Origin: Chitinophaga sp.
GTDB lineage: Bacteria; Bacteroidota; Bacteroidia; Chitinophagales; Chitinophagaceae
DNA length: 64,000 bases
Reading direction: 5' to 3'
NCBI RefSeq assembly: GCF_019236475.1
Contig: NZ_JAFAIX010000004.1
Coordinates: forward strand, 558,001-622,000
Shown here: piece after piece, positions 36,228 to 45,950 of the stretch
Layout: each line of letters begins with the position of its first letter
Position numbering within the stretch: the stretch's first letter is position 1
Program-made: the position numbers and the translations under genes
The notes under the pieces: model-generated
The model's input: the letters and a program-made list of their open reading frames with translations, nothing else
The model's database searches: none
What the model was told of the DNA's origin: nothing

Positions 36228-39200
36228 TTACTTATTGATAATATCGATATAGACATTGATGTCAGGTTGTTTCGCCAGGAACTGTGCCAGTTCGTCATTC
36301 ATTTCAATATTCCTGTTGAAGGTATGCAGTTTTGCTTGCAGTTGATGATCCTCGTCTGTAAGGTGCACGTGCATGGTGCTACTGCCCGGATAGCGATTAA
36401 CATTCTCTACGAGGAAGTCGATCGTATTGCGGGTGATTTGCTTAGGAGTGGTCATCAGGTAAACCTGCTTAGTATGGGTCTTTTTAACCTCTTGGAGCAG
36501 TTGAATGCTGTTTACCTTGAACTCGTATTCATTATCATTAAAACGCTTGGATTTGAAGCCGCCATTGATAAATAAACACAGTCCTGGTTTCAGGTATGGT
36601 GCGAAGCGGATGAAGTCTTCACTCCAGAGGGCGAATTCAAATTTCCCGGTATAATCCTCAATGGTCATGATACCGAATTGGCGGTTATTACGGGAGATTC
36701 TTTCCTGTGCATTGGTGATGAATACAGCCAGGCGGAAGTTACGTTCCCTGGCTCTACCGCCGGTGCTGCCAGGAGTAGTGATTTCAGATTGGTAATCTAA
36801 TAATTCCTGTACGGTATTCATTTGATAGTGCTTCATTTCGAAGCGGTAATCATCCAATGGGTGGCCGGAGATATAGATACCTGTTACATCTCGCTCGTTA
36901 TTGAGCTTCATGATGAGCGGCCATGCATCGCAGGCAGGAATTTTAGGTGGTTCTACATCTGGCAATTCGTCGGCGCCAAAGAGGCTACCAATGGTAGAAG
37001 AGCCGGCACTTACCTGTTGACCGAATTTCACGATACGATCGATGCCGGTCAATGGATCATTGTCTGGTTTGTGGAAATACTGGGCTCTGTGGAGTTCCGG
37101 GAAGCAGTCGAATGCGCCGGACATCGCGAGGGCCTCCAGTGATTTCTTATTGACAGCGCGTTGGTTCACGCGTTTGATAAATTCGAAGATGGTTTTGTAG
37201 TTACCTTCTTTGCGTCGTTCTTCCAGCAGGCTTTCTACGGCTGCTTCGCCCACGCCTTTCAGGCCGCCGAGGCCAAAACGAATCTGGCCTTGTTTGTTTA
37301 CCGCAAAACCTTTGAAAGATTCGTTTACATCTGGCGCCAATACGTCGATGCCCATACGTTTACACTCTTCCATGAAGAAGGTGATTTTCTCAATATTGCT
37401 GGCGTTGTTCAGTACAGCCGCCATATATTCAGCAGGGTAGTGGGCTTTGAGGTAGGCTGTCTGATAGGCCACGAAGGCATAGCAGGTAGCGTGGGATTTG
37501 TTGAACGCGTAGGATGCGAATGCCTCCCAGTCGGTCCATACTTTATCACAGATCTTCAGGTCGTGCCCATTTTTTTGGCAGCCTTCCATGAACTGTGATT
37601 TCATTTTATCCAGAACGGCTTTTTGTTTTTTACCCATTGCCTTACGGAGTACGTCCGCATCTCCTTTGGAGAAGCCGGCCAGTTTCTGGCTGAGCAACAT
37701 TACCTGTTCTTGATATACGGTAATACCGTAGGTATCGTTCAGGTATTCCTCCATTTCTGCGAGGTCGTAGGTAGTGGGTTCCAGACCGTGTTTACGGCGG
37801 ATAAATGCCGGGATATACTCGAGTGGTCCTGGACGGTACAAGGCGTTCATGGCGATCAGATCGTCGAAACGGTCCGGTTTGAGTTCGCGGAGGTATTTCT
37901 GCATACCGGCCGACTCGAACTGGAAAGTAGCGTTGGTTTCGCCTTTCTGGTACAGCTCATACGTTTTGGCATCATCCAGTGGGATATAATCGATATCGAT
38001 TTCTATGTTGTGGTTCTGTTTGATCAGTTCCAGTGCGTTTTTGATAATGGTGAGGGTCTTCAGACCCAGGAAGTCCATTTTGATAACGCCGGCCGACTCA
38101 ATGATACTTCCTTCGAACTGTGTAACGAGGAGGTCGGAGTCTTTCGCCGTGGAAACAGGAATAAGATCGTACAGGTCTTGTGGCGCGATGATGATACCTG
38201 CCGCGTGGATACCCGTGTTACGCACGGAGCCTTCCAATACGCAGGCTTCGCGGAGTACTTCTCCTTGGAGGTCTTCTCCTTTGATGAGTTCCCGGAGTTT
38301 CTTCACGTTTTCCAGGTCTTCACCCGCGAGGCCTTCTTTATCAGAGAGGCTTTTATCGCCTTCGAGGGGTGCGTTGAAGATACGATCCAGTTGGATTCCT
38401 GGTTTTTCAGGTACCAGTTTGGCGAGGGCGTTGGAATCCGGCAATGGGAGGTCCATTACGCGGGCCACGTCTTTGATACTCATTTTCGCGGCCATGGTAC
38501 CATAGGTGATGATTTGTGCCACCTGGTTACGGCCATATTTCTGAACAACGTAATCGATTACTTTCTGACGGCCTTCATCATCGAAGTCCGTATCAATATC
38601 GGGCATGCTCTTACGTTCCGGGTTAAGGAAACGCTCAAACAGGAGGTTGTATTTAATTGGGTCGATATTGGTGATACCGATACAGTAGGCCACTGCGGAA
38701 CCGGCAGCGGAACCACGTCCTGGGCCGATGAATACGCCCAGATCGCGACCCGCCTTGATAAAGTCGGATACAATGAGGAAGTAACCGGCGAAGCCCATGT
38801 TTTCGATAACCTGCAATTCGAAGTTGAGGCGTTCCTCTACTTCGGCGGTCATCTCTGTATAGCGGGTGCGTGCACCTTCAAACGTAAGGTGGCGCAGGTA
38901 TTGGTCTTGTGTAAAGAATTCTTTCGGGATAGGGAAGTTGGGCAGCAGGATATCTCTTTTCAGGTCCAGCAGTTGTACTTTATCCACGATTTCGTTGGTA
39001 TTGTCGATCGCTTGTGGGAGATCATGGAACAATGCCGACATTTCCTCTGTGGTCTTGAAATAGAATTGGTCGTTATAGAAGGCGAAGCGTCTATTTTTCA
39101 TAGACACATCGTCGTCTGCGAACTCCTTCATGGTAGGCGTACTTTTCTTTTCGCCGGTGTTGATACAGAGGAGGATATCGTGTGCATTGGCATCCGCTTG

Positions 39201-39869
39201 ATCCACGTAGTGGGAATCGTTGGAAGCAATGACTTTTACATTATACTTTGCAGCGAATCGCAGTAAGACAGCGTTTACTTGTTCTTGTTCGGGTATACCG
39301 TGTCTCTGCAATTCCACATAAAAATCTTCGCCGAAGATATCCAGCCACCATCTGAACTCCTTTTCACCTTCTTCTTCTCCTTTGCGAAGGATAGTTTTAG
39401 GAACAGAGGCGCCGAGGCAGCAGGTAGTAGCGATCAGCCCTTTATGGTATTGCAGAACCAGTTCTTTATCGATACGGGGATATTTCCCGTATAGGCCTTC
39501 CATATATCCGAGGGAGCAGAGCTTGATCAGATTACGATAGCCTTCATCATCTTTCGCCAGGAGAACTTGGTGATAACGAATATCTTTTTCCTCGCGGGTG
39601 AAAGCGCGTTTATGCCTGTTTTCTACCAGGTAGAATTCACATCCTACAATAGGTTTTACTTTCAGGCGTTTATCTTTAGGATCGGCGGGATTCAGCTTGT
39701 TGTTATATGCTTCTGCCACAAATTGAAACACACCGAACATGTTGCCATGGTCCGTTATGGCTAGGGCAGGCTGATTAGATGCCATCGCCTTTTTATAGAG
39801 CGATTTGATATCAGCAGCACCGTCCAGAAGGGAATATTGTGTATGTACGTGTAAGTGGGAGAAATTCAT
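36228..39869 (-). CDS. dnaE: DNA polymerase III subunit alpha
   Basis: 1213 residues. The N-terminal PHP domain begins MNFSHLHVHTQYSLLDGAADIKSL. The polymerase catalytic aspartates are in MPDIDTDFDDEGRQKVIDYV, with the third in IKMDFLGLKTL. The fingers and beta-binding region follow (ATFQFESAGMQKYLRELKP, AMGKKQKAVLDKMKSQF, ASYAFNKSHATCYAFVAYQ). A tandem HhH region and an OB-fold (FGIMTIEDYTGKFEFALW) form the C-terminus. It is the replicative polymerase alpha chain of the E. coli DnaE1 type. Length and architecture are complete. Confidence 0.97.
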   Translation of the reverse strand: MNFSHLHVHTQYSLLDGAADIKSLYKKAMASNQPALAITDHGNMFGVFQFVAEAYNNKLNPADPKDKRLKVKPIVGCEFYLVENRHKRAFTREEKDIRYHQVLLAKDDEGYRNLIKLCSLGYMEGLYGKYPRIDKELVLQYHKGLIATTCCLGASVPKTILRKGEEEGEKEFRWWLDIFGEDFYVELQRHGIPEQEQVNAVLLRFAAKYNVKVIASNDSHYVDQADANAHDILLCINTGEKKSTPTMKEFADDDVSMKNRRFAFYNDQFYFKTTEEMSALFHDLPQAIDNTNEIVDKVQLLDLKRDILLPNFPIPKEFFTQDQYLRHLTFEGARTRYTEMTAEVEERLNFELQVIENMGFAGYFLIVSDFIKAGRDLGVFIGPGRGSAAGSAVAYCIGITNIDPIKYNLLFERFLNPERKSMPDIDTDFDDEGRQKVIDYVVQKYGRNQVAQIITYGTMAAKMSIKDVARVMDLPLPDSNALAKLVPEKPGIQLDRIFNAPLEGDKSLSDKEGLAGEDLENVKKLRELIKGEDLQGEVLREACVLEGSVRNTGIHAAGIIIAPQDLYDLIPVSTAKDSDLLVTQFEGSIIESAGVIKMDFLGLKTLTIIKNALELIKQNHNIEIDIDYIPLDDAKTYELYQKGETNATFQFESAGMQKYLRELKPDRFDDLIAMNALYRPGPLEYIPAFIRRKHGLEPTTYDLAEMEEYLNDTYGITVYQEQVMLLSQKLAGFSKGDADVLRKAMGKKQKAVLDKMKSQFMEGCQKNGHDLKICDKVWTDWEAFASYAFNKSHATCYAFVAYQTAYLKAHYPAEYMAAVLNNASNIEKITFFMEECKRMGIDVLAPDVNESFKGFAVNKQGQIRFGLGGLKGVGEAAVESLLEERRKEGNYKTIFEFIKRVNQRAVNKKSLEALAMSGAFDCFPELHRAQYFHKPDNDPLTGIDRIVKFGQQVSAGSSTIGSLFGADELPDVEPPKIPACDAWPLIMKLNNERDVTGIYISGHPLDDYRFEMKHYQMNTVQELLDYQSEITTPGSTGGRARERNFRLAVFITNAQERISRNNRQFGIMTIEDYTGKFEFALWSEDFIRFAPYLKPGLCLFINGGFKSKRFNDNEYEFKVNSIQLLQEVKKTHTKQVYLMTTPKQITRNTIDFLVENVNRYPGSSTMHVHLTDEDHQLQAKLHTFNRNIEMNDELAQFLAKQPDINVYIDIINK

Positions 39870-40018
39870 CTTGCTATCCTATTTCGTCAAGGAGCAAATG
39901 TCGGAAAATATTCGGGAAGTAGGGCAAGCGATTTTATAAGTATTTAAATTTCAGTGAGATTCATGGAAAATTGAAAATCTTAAAATATTTTAGCGAAAAA
40001 TTAACCAGTCAAAAAGCT

Positions 40019-40696
40019 ATGAAGAGCGTCAAGAGGAATCTAATTGTGAAACTCTCGGTTTGTGCATTGTCACTCAGTTCCTGTTCAGCGCTTCATAAGA
40101 GTACCACCAAAACACCCGCCGGATCATCATCTGCAACGGCAGGCAACACAGGTACCAAGGTGGAGTTTATTGAGGGCATTCACACCAGGGCCAAACCTAA
40201 ACCGATTGCATCCCATAACAGTAAGAACGTTGGCATTAGTAGCAACGTGACGATGGGAAGCGCTATTTTGGAAAACGCCAGCAGTTGGCAGTTTAAATAC
40301 GCGCAAATGTTGGATGTACCCGTAGAAAATGTACTGAACGGCCGTTTGTACAGTTTCATTGATGAATGGATGGGGACTCCTTACCGTATGGGCGGAAAAA
40401 CAAAAGACGGTATTGATTGTAGCGGATTTGTGAATACGCTCATGAATGCGGTGTTTCAACTGAACCTGATCGGCAATTCTGTACAACTGTTCAACCAAGT
40501 AACCCGCCTGAGTAAAACTCAATTGCATGAAGGGGACCTGGTATTTTTCCGTATTCATCACAAACGTATTTCCCATGTAGGGATTTACCTGGAGAACGAT
40601 AAGTTCGTACATGCCAGTACTAGTAATGGCGTGATGATCAGCGACCTGAAAGAGGCATACTGGAAACGGTATTATGCTGGTGGCGGGAGGTTATAA
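40019..40696 (+). CDS. NlpC/P60 (C40) lipoprotein peptidase
   Basis: 225 residues from ATG 40019; an upstream TTG at 39971 would place the signal internally. MKSVKRNLIVKLSVCALSLSSC is a lipoprotein signal. After a low-complexity linker, the C-terminal domain from about residue 110 shows the catalytic Cys in TKDGIDCSGFVNTLM, His in RISHVGIYLENDKFVHAS, and GDLVFFRI. Such enzymes cut the D-Glu-diaminopimelate bond of peptidoglycan peptides at the cell envelope. It is divergent from dnaE and ends before a strong terminator. Confidence 0.9.
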   Translation: MKSVKRNLIVKLSVCALSLSSCSALHKSTTKTPAGSSSATAGNTGTKVEFIEGIHTRAKPKPIASHNSKNVGISSNVTMGSAILENASSWQFKYAQMLDVPVENVLNGRLYSFIDEWMGTPYRMGGKTKDGIDCSGFVNTLMNAVFQLNLIGNSVQLFNQVTRLSKTQLHEGDLVFFRIHHKRISHVGIYLENDKFVHASTSNGVMISDLKEAYWKRYYAGGGRL

Positions 40697-40816
40697 ATTG
40701 GCGCCTGCGGCGCTGTTGCAGCGAGATTTTTTGGCTCGCAAAGCAGCATAAGCAGCAAAGACGCAAAGGTTTATGTTTTGTTTGTTTATGATGTGCGTTT
40801 GTTTGAAAAGATATTA

Positions 40817-40850
40817 AAAAACCCGCAATGGTGTGACCATTGCGGGTTTT
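40817..40850. terminator. Bidirectional terminator between the C40 peptidase and flippase genes
   Basis: A stem of up to 16 bp, AAAACCCGCAATGGT with ACCATTGCGGGTTTT, and a short loop. A-tract and T-tract outside serve both converging genes. Confidence 0.9.
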
Positions 40851-40874
40851 CTTTTGGATGTTGTCTCCCTATAA

Positions 40875-42359
40875 TTATTTTCTGATCACTTTTGCTTTCA
40901 TGTTGGACCACATGGTGTTTACATCTTCTGACAATTTTGTCATGATCACCGCAGCGCCGAAAATGAGTACATACAGCCCACTTCGAACAATCGTGTCTGC
41001 ATAAATATTCCAGATAAACGGCAATTGCATGACTAATAACATAATGCCAGTGCCTATCAGTAGGACCCACAGCGTTTTCCAAGAAAACGGCTGGATATCA
41101 AAGCGAATCCAGATGAACAGGTATCGAACGATATTAAAGATAGTGACAGTGATGAGGTCTGCATAGGCAGCGCCTTTGATATCCCACCATTGTACAAAGA
41201 AGTAGTTCAAGGTGATGGAAAGCACTACCAGCAATATGGAGCAGATGAAGTCGAACCGCCAGTAGTTGGAGGTTTGTATAATTTGATTATTCACGCCTGT
41301 GACCAAGTCTACCATTCGGGCGATCCCTAAAATGAAGACCACCGCGGATATTTCCTCCCAGCCTTGTCCGAGGAAGAGTACCAGGTTGTTGGTGCTCAGC
41401 CAGATAGCGCCGAATATCCCCATGCCTACAATAGACAGCGTGATAGAGCTTTTGGTATATAGTTCCGCGATTTTAGCCATGTCCTTGTTTTTCCAGGCAG
41501 TGGCCAAAATAGGCGTGGTAATGGCGTACATGCTGCGTTGTGGTACTTCCATGAAGTTGACCACGAAGGTAGCGTAGGAGAAAAGTCCTGCTTTGGCAAG
41601 GCCTTTCACGCTGGTAATGATGAGTACATCATTCATTTTACGCAGCAGTGTGAATACGTGGGACGTAAATACATAGCTGCTGAAAGTAATCATGCGTTTG
41701 CCCAAACGGCGGCTAACGCTGCTGAGACCTCCTACTATTTTCAGTTCACCTGTTCGCCAGATAACGATCAACAGCGCGATAGCAGCAAGAGCATACGGTA
41801 CGCTGAACAGGTCGATGTATAATTTGAAATCGAGTTGGGTGATGCCGAAAAAGACCAGGATCACGGTGGAAATCATGCGTAGTCCTGCTTCTTTCCAGAA
41901 ATTGGACGCGATCGTTTTATGCAGTCCCCAGGAAAATCCTTCCAGCATGTTGTACACTAGGATGCAGAGTGTTAGCGGATAGAGGGCATAGAAGTAATCT
42001 ATCAGCATTTTACTGTTGCCGCTAAATTTGCGTACGATCAGGTCGTGGAAGATCCAGGCGAATAACAAAAAGAGCAGATAGCCGAGGATGGATACTATGA
42101 TCGTAATTTTTGGGAGATCGTTTTTCTTCGGTGTGAGATAGTCTTGGTAAAAGGGGAAGAACTTATTTATCACCGGAACGGCGCCCAGGGAGGCGACAGT
42201 AGCCAAGAGTGTAGCTATATCTATCAATACACGGGTGAGGCCAATCTGTTCTTTGTTGAAGATGTGGGGCATTAACACCATCAGGTTGAATGCGCCAAAG
42301 GCAAAACCGATGTAGATAGATATAGATGAATAAAGACTCTGTTTTCTGACGATTCCCAT
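40875..42359 (-). CDS. Polysaccharide flippase (Wzx/MATE-like)
   Basis: 494 residues from ATG 42359 (MGIVRKQSLYSSISIYIGFAF), a normal start for this family; an in-frame ATG at 42419 would extend it across its own promoter. It has about 14 predicted membrane segments: GAVPVINKFFPFY, ITFSSYVFTSHVFTLLRKMNDVLI, LFSYATFVVNFMEVPQRSMYAITTPILATAW and others follow the oligosaccharide flippase (polysaccharide synthase) family. It would move lipid-linked glycan repeats across the inner membrane, which suits its place beside the glycan operon. It is divergent from that cluster. Confidence 0.88.
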   Translation of the reverse strand: MGIVRKQSLYSSISIYIGFAFGAFNLMVLMPHIFNKEQIGLTRVLIDIATLLATVASLGAVPVINKFFPFYQDYLTPKKNDLPKITIIVSILGYLLFLLFAWIFHDLIVRKFSGNSKMLIDYFYALYPLTLCILVYNMLEGFSWGLHKTIASNFWKEAGLRMISTVILVFFGITQLDFKLYIDLFSVPYALAAIALLIVIWRTGELKIVGGLSSVSRRLGKRMITFSSYVFTSHVFTLLRKMNDVLIITSVKGLAKAGLFSYATFVVNFMEVPQRSMYAITTPILATAWKNKDMAKIAELYTKSSITLSIVGMGIFGAIWLSTNNLVLFLGQGWEEISAVVFILGIARMVDLVTGVNNQIIQTSNYWRFDFICSILLVVLSITLNYFFVQWWDIKGAAYADLITVTIFNIVRYLFIWIRFDIQPFSWKTLWVLLIGTGIMLLVMQLPFIWNIYADTIVRSGLYVLIFGAAVIMTKLSEDVNTMWSNMKAKVIRK

Positions 42360-42379
42360 GTAATTGTTCTGTAAACCTG

Positions 42380-42387
42380 CAAATATA
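42380..42387 (-). promoter_or_regulatory. -7 box for the flippase gene
   Basis: On the minus strand it reads TATATTTG, an exact TAnnTTTG match, 21 bp before ATG 42359. A TTTC word about 20 bp further upstream could be the -33 element. Confidence 0.5.
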
Positions 42388-42471
42388 AGGAAGGTGGTAA
42401 TATCCGGAAAGATATGCAATTGTTTTATGTTTTATTCTTGCACATCCGCTAGGATTAAGTTTAATTTGCGG

Positions 42472-43122
42472 ATGCGTAACGACAACCGGAATTACAACTA
42501 CAATGATTACCCTTCTGAGAAACGAATGGAATATGAGCTGGTAGCGGATTTGATACCTACTGGCGCCCGCGTACTGGACCTCGCCTGCGGTAATGGCGCA
42601 CTGATGGAACAGTTAATCGAAACGCGTCAAGCTATCTGTGAAGGCATGGAGCTTTCACCTTCCGGGGTAGAAGTCTGCCGCAAGAAAGGTTTGGAGGTAA
42701 TAGCAGGCAGGGTGGATGAAAAACTGCCTTATGCTGATAATCAGTTTGATGTAGCGGTATGTAATGTGACTATCCAGATGCTGATGTACCCTGAAATGTT
42801 GCTCTCTGAGATGAAGCGGGTAGCGCCTCGACAGATTATATCTTTCCCTAATTTCGCCTACTTTAAAAATCGCTTGGAGCTATTGCTCAAAGGCCGTATG
42901 CCAAAGCAGTTGCTATTTGGCTATCAGTGGTATAATACGGGGCATATTCATCAGTTGTCTATTCGGGATTTTGAGGAGCTGGTAGGCGCCGTAGGTGGAT
43001 TGGAAATCGCTACCCGTAGTTTTGTGCCGATGGGGATGAAACCCATTGATATGCTAGGAGGGGTGTTTCCAGGTTGGTTCCGCAAGGTGGTGATTATGGA
43101 AACCCGCCGGACCAATGGTTAG
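42472..43122 (+). CDS. MetW-like SAM-dependent methyltransferase
   Basis: 216 residues from ATG 42472. The SAM motif VLDLACGNGALMEQL lies near residue 33, followed by GMELSPSGVEVCRKKGLEV, LPYADNQFDVAVCNVTIQML and FPNFAYFKNRLELLLKGRMP. The last stretch and GHIHQLSIRDFEEL are characteristic of MetW-type proteins. MetW in other bacteria assists homoserine acetylation, but no metX is adjacent here. Its place at the edge of a glycan cluster leaves open a role in sugar methylation. It lies between the flippase promoter and the operon promoter near 43208. Confidence 0.8.
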   Translation: MRNDNRNYNYNDYPSEKRMEYELVADLIPTGARVLDLACGNGALMEQLIETRQAICEGMELSPSGVEVCRKKGLEVIAGRVDEKLPYADNQFDVAVCNVTIQMLMYPEMLLSEMKRVAPRQIISFPNFAYFKNRLELLLKGRMPKQLLFGYQWYNTGHIHQLSIRDFEELVGAVGGLEIATRSFVPMGMKPIDMLGGVFPGWFRKVVIMETRRTNG

Positions 43123-43207
43123 CCTGCGTTTCCGGATTTAACAACATATTAAGAAAATCGAGCGACTGATTCTGTTTTAATTTGAAACAGTTGTATATTT
43201 TTATACC

Positions 43208-43215
43208 TATTTTTG
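43208..43215 (+). promoter_or_regulatory. -7 box for the glycan operon
   Basis: TATTTTTG matches TAnnTTTG, with TTTG at 43181-43184 23 bp upstream, the upper end of the accepted spacing. ATG 43263 follows 47 bp later with an AGGAG ribosome-binding word before it. Confidence 0.5.
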
Positions 43216-43262
43216 CAGGGCGCTGTTTTAGAATGTAAATTTGCGCCAACCTGAACAGGAGT

Positions 43263-44168
43263 ATGGGAAAATTCGCACCTATTATTTTTATGGCTTATAA
43301 GCGGCCGGAGTTGACCAGAAAAGCACTGGAAAGCTTGGCTGCCAACCCCGAAGCGGCCGAAAGTGACTTGTTTGTTTTTGCGGATGGTCCGAAAGACAAT
43401 GCGACCGAGCAGGACTTACAACAGATTGCCGCTACCAGGCAAATCATTCGGAGTCGTGATTGGTGTGGAACCGTGCATTTGCAGGAAAAAGTGAAGAATG
43501 AAGGCTTGGCCAAATCCGTGATCAATGCCGTAACGGATGTGCTGGATAAATATGGTCGTGCGATTATCTTGGAAGACGACTTGGTATTAGCGCCTTGTTT
43601 TTTACAGTATATGAATGAGGCTTTGGAGATGTACGAAGAGGAGCCGATGGTGGCCTGCATTCACGGTTACGTATATCCGGTGGCAGAAAGATTACCAGAT
43701 AGCTTTTTTGTTCGTGGGGCTGATTGTTGGGGATGGGCCACTTGGAGCCGTGCTTGGAAACAGTTTGAGCCAGATGGCCAGAAACTGTATGATGCCATTC
43801 GCCTGAAAGGAGAGACCGCCGCCTTCAACTTTGATAACAATTACGACTATATGAAAATGCTGCGTAAGCAGACGGAGGGAAAGAATGATTCCTGGGCTGT
43901 TCGCTGGTATGCGTCCGCATTTTTGAAGAATATGGTCACGCTGTATCCGGGAACTTCTTTGGTGCAGAATATTGGGATGGATGCTTCGGGAACGCATATG
44001 AGTGAGTCGGATGCAGCCACCTTTGACGTAACCCTGGCGAGTAAGCCATTGAAGCTCGTGAAACAGCCCGCAGTAGCCAGTACGGAAGGTACGCAGGCAT
44101 TCATAGATTATTTTAAGTCGATAAAACCAGGTTTCCTGCAACGTATTAGGACAGCCTTCAAGAAATAA
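43263..44168 (+). CDS. Glycosyltransferase, GT-A fold
   Basis: 301 residues. The start APIIFMAYKRPELTRKALESL is the nucleotide-sugar binding region of GT2-like enzymes. IILEDDLVLAPCFLQYMNEAL carries the acidic metal-binding motif (EDD), and FFVRGADCWGWATWSRAWKQF is a conserved acceptor-side element of this family. Donor and acceptor are not predictable. It is the first gene of a tightly spaced operon; the next gene follows after 28 bp with its own GAGGAG site. Confidence 0.83.
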   Translation: MGKFAPIIFMAYKRPELTRKALESLAANPEAAESDLFVFADGPKDNATEQDLQQIAATRQIIRSRDWCGTVHLQEKVKNEGLAKSVINAVTDVLDKYGRAIILEDDLVLAPCFLQYMNEALEMYEEEPMVACIHGYVYPVAERLPDSFFVRGADCWGWATWSRAWKQFEPDGQKLYDAIRLKGETAAFNFDNNYDYMKMLRKQTEGKNDSWAVRWYASAFLKNMVTLYPGTSLVQNIGMDASGTHMSESDAATFDVTLASKPLKLVKQPAVASTEGTQAFIDYFKSIKPGFLQRIRTAFKK

Positions 44169-44182
44169 GTCAACATTAAACA

Positions 44183-44188
44183 GAGGAG
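44183..44188 (+). promoter_or_regulatory. Strong Shine-Dalgarno site
   Basis: GAGGAG lies 8 nt before ATG 44197. Clear sites like this are uncommon in the rest of the window. Confidence 0.6.
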
Positions 44189-44196
44189 TTCAATAA

Positions 44197-44922
44197 ATGG
44201 GATTTTTCCAGCAGCTACTTCAGAAAGAAACATTTAACCCGGGCCCTCTCGGGATTATCATCAACCCGTTTTATATTGCCCGTCGGGGGCTGTATAATGA
44301 GATGTCTAGGGTAGGCGCTCAGCTTTCCGGACGTTTGCTGGATGTAGGCTGTGGCACAAAGCCTTATAGGCAGTTGTTCCAGGTGGATGAATATATCGGT
44401 TTAGAAATTGACACCACCTATAACCGTGAGAAGAAAGATATTGATGTATTCTACGATGGTACTGTATTCCCTTTTGAAGATAATACCTTCGATTCTCTCT
44501 TGTGTAACCAGGTATTGGAGCATGTTTTCAACCCGGAGGAGTTCTTGCAACAGATCAATCGCGTGCTGAAGCCTGGAGGGAAAGGTATTATCACCGTTCC
44601 TTTTGCTTGGGATGAACATGAGCAGCCATATGATTATGCGCGTTATTCTTCTTTTGGATTGAAAAGTTTGTTGGAGAAAAGTGGTTTTGAAGTGATAGAG
44701 CTGCGTAAATCTGTTGCAGATTTGCGGGTGCTGACCGTGTTGATGAATGGCTATCTCTACAAAAAAACGGTGAAGTATCGCTTCCTGCGCATCTTTACCA
44801 CCTTATTACTGATGTTCCCAAATAACGTGATTGGTTCCTTGATTGGACTGATTATGCCTCGCAATGAGGATCTTTACTTGGATAACATTGTATTGTTTAA
44901 AAAAGTGAAAGCGACTAAATAA
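44197..44922 (+). CDS. SAM-dependent methyltransferase
   Basis: 241 residues. Motif I is LLDVGCGTKPYRQLF near residues 48-62, followed by YIGLEID, FPFEDNTFDSLLCNQVLEHVFNPEEFLQQI and RVLKPGGKGIITVPFAWDEHEQPYDYARYS. These mark a class I methyltransferase of the Methyltransf_11 type, with a hydrophobic C-terminal segment (FLRIFTTLLLMFPNNVIGSLIGLIM) that may touch the membrane. Within the glycan operon it probably modifies a sugar or lipid-linked intermediate. The stop is 12 bp before the next start. Confidence 0.85.
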   Translation: MGFFQQLLQKETFNPGPLGIIINPFYIARRGLYNEMSRVGAQLSGRLLDVGCGTKPYRQLFQVDEYIGLEIDTTYNREKKDIDVFYDGTVFPFEDNTFDSLLCNQVLEHVFNPEEFLQQINRVLKPGGKGIITVPFAWDEHEQPYDYARYSSFGLKSLLEKSGFEVIELRKSVADLRVLTVLMNGYLYKKTVKYRFLRIFTTLLLMFPNNVIGSLIGLIMPRNEDLYLDNIVLFKKVKATK

Positions 44923-44930
44923 GAGGAGGA
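44923..44930 (+). promoter_or_regulatory. Strong Shine-Dalgarno site
   Basis: GAGGAGGA overlaps the end of the methyltransferase stop region and lies 4 nt before ATG 44935. Confidence 0.6.
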
Positions 44931-44934
44931 AAGG

Positions 44935-45936
44935 ATGAACGGGAAAAACGCAACATTATATTACTGTACCTTATTTGACAGCAATTACCTGTCGCGCGGA
45001 TTGGCCATGTATGAGTCGCTCGCCGCGGTATGTAACAGTTTTCATCTGTATGTATTTGCATTCGATGATAAATGTCTCCAAGTGTTGAAAGGCATGCGGT
45101 TGGCCAACATGACTGTCGTCTCCCTAAAAGAATTTGAAGATCCGGAATTGCTGAAGATAAAGCCTACTCGCAATAGAGCCGAGTATTGCTGGACTTGCTC
45201 TTCCTCGACAATATTGTACTGTATCCAGCAGTTTCAGTTGGATCATTGTACTTACATTGATGCGGACCTGTATTTTTACAATGATCCGCAGGTATTAATG
45301 GATGAAATGGGCGATCGATCTGTGATGATCACAGAGCATCGTTATACGCCCATGTATGATAAGAGTAAACTGAGTGGTAAATACTGCGTGCAGTATGTAA
45401 CCTTCCGTAATACCGAAGAGGGCATGACAGCCCTGCAATGGTGGCGGAATGCGTGTTTGGATTGGTGTTACGACCGTCATGAAGATGGTAAGTTTGGCGA
45501 CCAGAAATATTTGGACGACTGGACCACCCGATTCAAAGGCGTATGGGTAATGGAAAACCTCGGCGGAGGATTAGCACTTTGGAATATTCAACAATACCAA
45601 GTGTTTGAAGAGAAAGGGAAATTAATGTGCAGAGAAATTAGTACTGGTAAAGTGTTTGCACCGATATTTTATCATTTCCATTACCTGAAATATTTCAGTG
45701 ATGGAACCATAGAACTGGGGCGTAGGATTATTACGCCAGATGTAAAAGAACTGTTCTATAAGCCTTATATCAAAGCGTTGGAAAAGGCAAAACAAGCGAT
45801 CAATGCAGCAGACAACAGTTTTGATCCGCATGGGTCCCGTATGCGTCCGGGAGGGCTGAAAGCTATACTGGTAACGGCCTGGAGGAAACTGAAAAACGTG
45901 TATCATATTTATTCACTGCAGGAATTAGGCCTGTAA
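44935..45936 (+). CDS. Putative glycosyltransferase, nucleotide-diphospho-sugar transferase type
   Basis: 333 residues. The N-terminal strand-turn pattern ATLYYCTLFDSNYLSRGLAMYESL resembles GT8-like enzymes. The metal-binding DxD motif is in HCTYIDADLYFYNDPQVLMDE. Further on come KFGDQKYLDDWTTRFKGV and NLGGGLALWNI, typical of capsule-type transferases of this fold. The product is probably cytoplasmic. Substrate is unknown. It sits in the glycan operon, 14 bp before fdtA-like. Confidence 0.78.
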   Translation: MNGKNATLYYCTLFDSNYLSRGLAMYESLAAVCNSFHLYVFAFDDKCLQVLKGMRLANMTVVSLKEFEDPELLKIKPTRNRAEYCWTCSSSTILYCIQQFQLDHCTYIDADLYFYNDPQVLMDEMGDRSVMITEHRYTPMYDKSKLSGKYCVQYVTFRNTEEGMTALQWWRNACLDWCYDRHEDGKFGDQKYLDDWTTRFKGVWVMENLGGGLALWNIQQYQVFEEKGKLMCREISTGKVFAPIFYHFHYLKYFSDGTIELGRRIITPDVKELFYKPYIKALEKAKQAINAADNSFDPHGSRMRPGGLKAILVTAWRKLKNVYHIYSLQELGL

Positions 45937-45950
45937 GCAACGGAAATCAC

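Noticed and set aside
37623..39266. Long open frame of 547 codons opposite dnaE
   Set aside because: It is the antisense shadow of a clear polymerase gene, rich in improbable residue runs and without any domain pattern or start signal.
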